Assembly (NCBI GenBank): GCA_902617515.1
Contig: CACMWX010000005.1
Location: 1-59,046, forward strand
Length of the DNA stretch: 59,046 nt
DNA from: an uncultured Alphaproteobacteria bacterium
GTDB taxonomy: Bacteria > Pseudomonadota > Alphaproteobacteria > HIMB59
Direction: 5' to 3'
Shown piece by piece: positions 56,860 through 59,046 of this stretch. The notes under the pieces are model-generated. The model had not been told where the DNA came from and ran no database searches. It saw only the letters and a program-made list of their open reading frames with translations. How positions within the stretch are numbered: the stretch's first letter is position 1; the number at the start of each line of letters is the position of its first letter. A program made the position numbers and the translations under genes.

Positions 56860-56920
56860 TTATCAACAGTAGATTAAGTTTTTTTTACACAAGATTCTTT
56901 ATAAATATTAAGATTCACAC
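56860..56920 (+). promoter_or_regulatory. ccrM leader with two GANTC sites
   Basis: Two GATTC sites, 56893-56897 and 56912-56916, lie within the 61-base gap ahead of ccrM. A near CtrA box TTAA-N7-TTAC occurs at 56874-56888, and TTATCAACA at 56860-56868 is one base from a DnaA box. Two further TTATC motifs lie at 56837 and 56848 inside rnhB. In Caulobacter the ccrM leader also holds two GANTC sites and a CtrA-controlled promoter. The GANTC sites are certain as sequence; the CtrA- and DnaA-like matches are weak in AT-rich DNA. Confidence 0.5.
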
Positions 56921-57985
56921 GTGTTGAAATCAAATAACCTATATTTAGGTGATTGTCTTGATCTATTGGCTAAGGTTGAAGATCAGACAATTGATTTAGT
57001 TTTCTTAGATCCTCCTTATAATTTACAATTAAACAAAGTCTTAACTAGACCAAATCACTCCATTGTCAATGGTGTCAATCAGGATTGGGATAAATTTGAT
57101 AGTTACTCGAGTTATGATGATTTTACCTTTTCTTATTTAACTGAGTGTAAAAGAGTTCTTAAATCTGATGGGGGGTTATGGATTATTGGTTCATATCACA
57201 ATATTTTTAGAATTGGAAAAATTCTCCAAGATTTAAACTTTTGGATTTTAAATGATGTGATTTGGTCCAAATCTAATCCGTTACCAAATTTTAGGGCAAC
57301 AAGACTTACTAATGCGCATGAAACTCTTATTTGGTGTTCAAAAAAACCTAAATCAAAGTATCAATTTAATTATCATACTTTAAAGGTTGCAAATGAAGAC
57401 AGACAAGAGAGAAGTATTTGGAACTTCCCAATTTGTTCAGGTAGAGAAAGGCTGAAAAACAGTAGAAACCAAACAGCTCACCCAACTCAAAAACCCTTAG
57501 CTTTGATGAAAAAAATTATTATTCAATCATCAATACAAGGAGATCTGGTACTAGAACCTTTTGCAGGAACAGCAAGTTTTTGTGCTGAAGCAAAATATTT
57601 GGGTAGAAATTACATAGGTTTTGAAAAAGATGAAGGTTATTTTAATTTAGCTATTAAAAGATTAAAAAAAATTAAATCTCTAAAAGATGATTTATTAGAG
57701 ATTAATGAAAAAGATAAACCAACACAAAAAATACCCTTTGCAAGTTTAATTGACAATGGACATTTAAAACCAGGTGCTAAACTCTATAACAATAAGAAAA
57801 GCTATAGAGCTACAATTTTACCAGATGGAAGTATTTCATATAAAAATGAGAGAGGATCAATTCATAAAATTGCTGCAAAAGTAAATAAGACATCGAGTTT
57901 CAATGGATGGGATTATTGGTATTATGAGGATAAAAAAAAGAATTTAATATGTATCGATGAAATTAGAAAGAAGATGAGGAATTAA
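56921..57985 (+). CDS. ccrM: cell-cycle-regulated DNA adenine methyltransferase (GANTC)
   Basis: 354 aa from a GTG start at 56921; the next codon is TTG. Beta-class order: motif IV FLDPPYNLQL (Asp30-Tyr33), then motif I LEPFAGTASFCAEA. After the catalytic part comes the C-terminal extension typical of CcrM (PFASLIDNGHLKPGAKLYN, then NGWDYWYYEDKKKNLICIDE), needed for GANTC recognition. It methylates adenine in GANTC after replication, coordinating the cell cycle in alphaproteobacteria. It is convergent with mutY and shares a TTAA. Confidence 0.95.
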   Translation: MLKSNNLYLGDCLDLLAKVEDQTIDLVFLDPPYNLQLNKVLTRPNHSIVNGVNQDWDKFDSYSSYDDFTFSYLTECKRVLKSDGGLWIIGSYHNIFRIGKILQDLNFWILNDVIWSKSNPLPNFRATRLTNAHETLIWCSKKPKSKYQFNYHTLKVANEDRQERSIWNFPICSGRERLKNSRNQTAHPTQKPLALMKKIIIQSSIQGDLVLEPFAGTASFCAEAKYLGRNYIGFEKDEGYFNLAIKRLKKIKSLKDDLLEINEKDKPTQKIPFASLIDNGHLKPGAKLYNNKKSYRATILPDGSISYKNERGSIHKIAAKVNKTSSFNGWDYWYYEDKKKNLICIDEIRKKMRN

Positions 57986-58980
57986 TTTAATATTCTTTTA
58001 AAGAGTGTTGGTAATGCAAGCTGGTTAGTTTTTGACTTTTCTATCCATACTGAATTGTTAATTTTTAATTTTTTAAGATTAAGTTTATATACATTTATTT
58101 GGAAGAGATTATTTGTAATTGTAAATTTAAAACTTTTGATTTTTTCTTTATTTTTTAAATTTAAATTTGCTATAAATTCTTTATCCAAATTTGAGGGTAA
58201 ATGGATAAAGTTTTTGTAAAATTGAAATTTTGGTTTTTTTATAAAACAAATATGTAAAGGAGAGTTTATTAAATAGAAATCTATTTCCTTATTATTTTTT
58301 TTTATATTTTTATTATTTTTAAATGATTGGAAAGCTGATTTGCAGAAACTAGAAAATATACATTTGGAGCATTCGGGGCTATTTTTTTTGCAAATAATAG
58401 AACTATAATCCATCATCGACTCAGCTAAACTCCTATAAGAAATCTTTTTTTTACAAGCTAAACTAAGTATTTTTTCGATCTCATCATGATTGAGTTTCAA
58501 ACCAGATACTCTCTGTATTAATCTTTTAACATTGATATCTACTGGAAATGATTTTTTATTATGGCCTATGGCTAATATCGCGCTTGAAGTATATTCCCCA
58601 ACGCCAGGCAAAGAGATAAGACTATCTCTATCATCTGGCAATTCACCATTATTGCTATTGTTAATAATTGTTACTGCTTTGAATAAATTCTCTGCCCTCT
58701 TGTAATAACCTAATCCTGACCAAACTTTTAATAAATGTTCTAATTTCTTATTCTTAAAGGAATTAAAACTTGGAAAAATATTTATAATTTCTGATATTTT
58801 ATTTTCTACTGTTTTAACAGTTGTTTGTTGTAGCATAATTTCTGATAAATAAGTTAGGTATAGACTTCTATTCCTTCTCCAATATAAGTTTCTTTGATTT
58901 TTTTTAAACCAATGTAGGATTAAAGGTATAAATTTGTTTTTATGAAAAAGTTCTCCAAGCTCAATGATATTGCTTTTCAT
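57982..58980 (-). CDS. mutY: A/G-specific adenine glycosylase
   Basis: 332 aa. Catalytic Glu47 (SEIMLQQT), the helix-hairpin-helix LPGVGEYTSSAI (124-135) and catalytic Asp148 (PVDINVKR) are present. The 4Fe-4S loop is Cys197-x6-Cys204-x2-Cys207-x5-Cys213. A NUDIX-like C-terminal domain is diverged and lysine-rich. It removes adenine opposite 8-oxoguanine. The N-terminal 13 codons appear to overlap the start of a divergent DUF721 gene. No alternative ATG, GTG or TTG start is visible before the catalytic part. Confidence 0.94.
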   Translation of the reverse strand: MKSNIIELGELFHKNKFIPLILHWFKKNQRNLYWRRNRSLYLTYLSEIMLQQTTVKTVENKISEIINIFPSFNSFKNKKLEHLLKVWSGLGYYKRAENLFKAVTIINNSNNGELPDDRDSLISLPGVGEYTSSAILAIGHNKKSFPVDINVKRLIQRVSGLKLNHDEIEKILSLACKKKISYRSLAESMMDYSSIICKKNSPECSKCIFSSFCKSAFQSFKNNKNIKKNNKEIDFYLINSPLHICFIKKPKFQFYKNFIHLPSNLDKEFIANLNLKNKEKIKSFKFTITNNLFQINVYKLNLKKLKINNSVWIEKSKTNQLALPTLFKRILN

Positions 58981-59046
58981 CTAGTAAATAAGGTAAATAA
59001 AAAAAAGCTAAAAATAAATACTCTTATTATAAAAAACTGGGAGTAT
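58942..59046 (+). CDS. DUF721/DciA-like protein (N-terminal fragment)
   Basis: The first 35 codons from an ATG at 58942; the gene leaves the window. Segments FSKLNDIAFHLVNKV and LKINTLIIKNWEY have the DUF721 pattern (a helix, then LxxxWxxIVG expected next). In alphaproteobacteria a DUF721 gene is regularly divergent from mutY, which supports it. DciA loads the replicative helicase. The 5' end would overlap mutY by 39 bases, and the ribosome site is poor (AAAGG 15 bases away), so the exact start is uncertain. Confidence 0.55.
   Translation, partial: MKKFSKLNDIAFHLVNKVNKKKLKINTLIIKNWEY

Noticed and set aside
1..59046. Mobile elements, prophage, CRISPR, restriction or toxin-antitoxin systems
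   Set aside because: No transposase, integrase, phage gene, spaced repeat array or nuclease partner for the methyltransferase was found. CcrM is a solitary cell-cycle enzyme, not part of a restriction system.

Overview
This window is a strongly AT-rich, very gene-dense stretch of bacterial chromosome. The gene content points to a streamlined alphaproteobacterium. The markers are a CcrM-type GANTC methyltransferase with its C-terminal domain, a COQ9-family gene divergent from rpsU, transhydrogenase encoded as pntAA/pntAB/pntB, a petABC (fbc) operon plus PetP/PetR-like regulators, an alphaproteobacterial-type GshA, a DUF1244 protein, an NDUFS6-like zinc protein and the mutY/DUF721 divergent pair. 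The base composition, overlapping genes and lack of mobile DNA resemble SAR11/HIMB59-like marine lineages. That placement is an inference and cannot be fixed to genus from the sequence alone.

Layout. 1-4.5 kb: small-molecule metabolism (L-2-hydroxyglutarate oxidase fragment, hotdog thioesterase, 3-hydroxyisobutyrate-dehydrogenase-like enzyme with a BASS transporter, DsbA-like protein, HisN). 4.5-8.5 kb: a three-gene run of iron alcohol dehydrogenase, glutamine-synthetase-like ligase and aldehyde dehydrogenase that looks like a gamma-glutamylation route for an amine or amino alcohol. 8.6-15.8 kb: coq9/rpsU, transhydrogenase operon, UbiB-like kinase, PepF, DUF1244. 15.9-23.7 kb: pyk, aspC, uvrB, Ca/Na exchanger, AsmA-like protein. 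23.7-30.8 kb: glutathione synthesis (gshA, gshB), SLT lipoprotein, M17 aminopeptidase, htpG, zinc-finger protein, LysR regulator. 30.9-39.3 kb: uvrC-pgsA-moaD-moaE, ilvE, petP-petR-histidine kinase, csaA, degenerate TetR-like protein, proC, ybjN. 39.4-45.3 kb: lgt-midA-pgeF-prs-rplY-pth-ychF. 45.3-50.9 kb: petABC, trmL, a short CCA-type nucleotidyltransferase, an ABC-F ATPase. 50.9-59 kb: tRNA-Gln, ispE, TPR protein, degenerate uracil-DNA-glycosylase-like protein, Slt, moaB, rnhB, ccrM, mutY and the start of a DUF721/DciA gene.

Almost all genes are housekeeping. No insertion sequence, prophage, CRISPR array, toxin-antitoxin or defence island is visible, and no gene-free stretch exceeds about 120 bases apart from the 227 bases upstream of lgt, which may hold a remnant UbiK gene. 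The most notable features are architectural. Six of eleven convergent gene pairs end in one shared 4-base stop palindrome, and the other five abut or overlap by 2-12 bases. One divergent pair starts inside a single CATG, and mutY and dciA appear to overlap at their 5' ends. The ccrM leader holds two GANTC sites, as in Caulobacter. I found no convincing wholly new multi-gene system. The best functional candidates for follow-up are the gamma-glutamyl gene set, the eroded UDG-fold protein and the shortened CCA-type enzyme.
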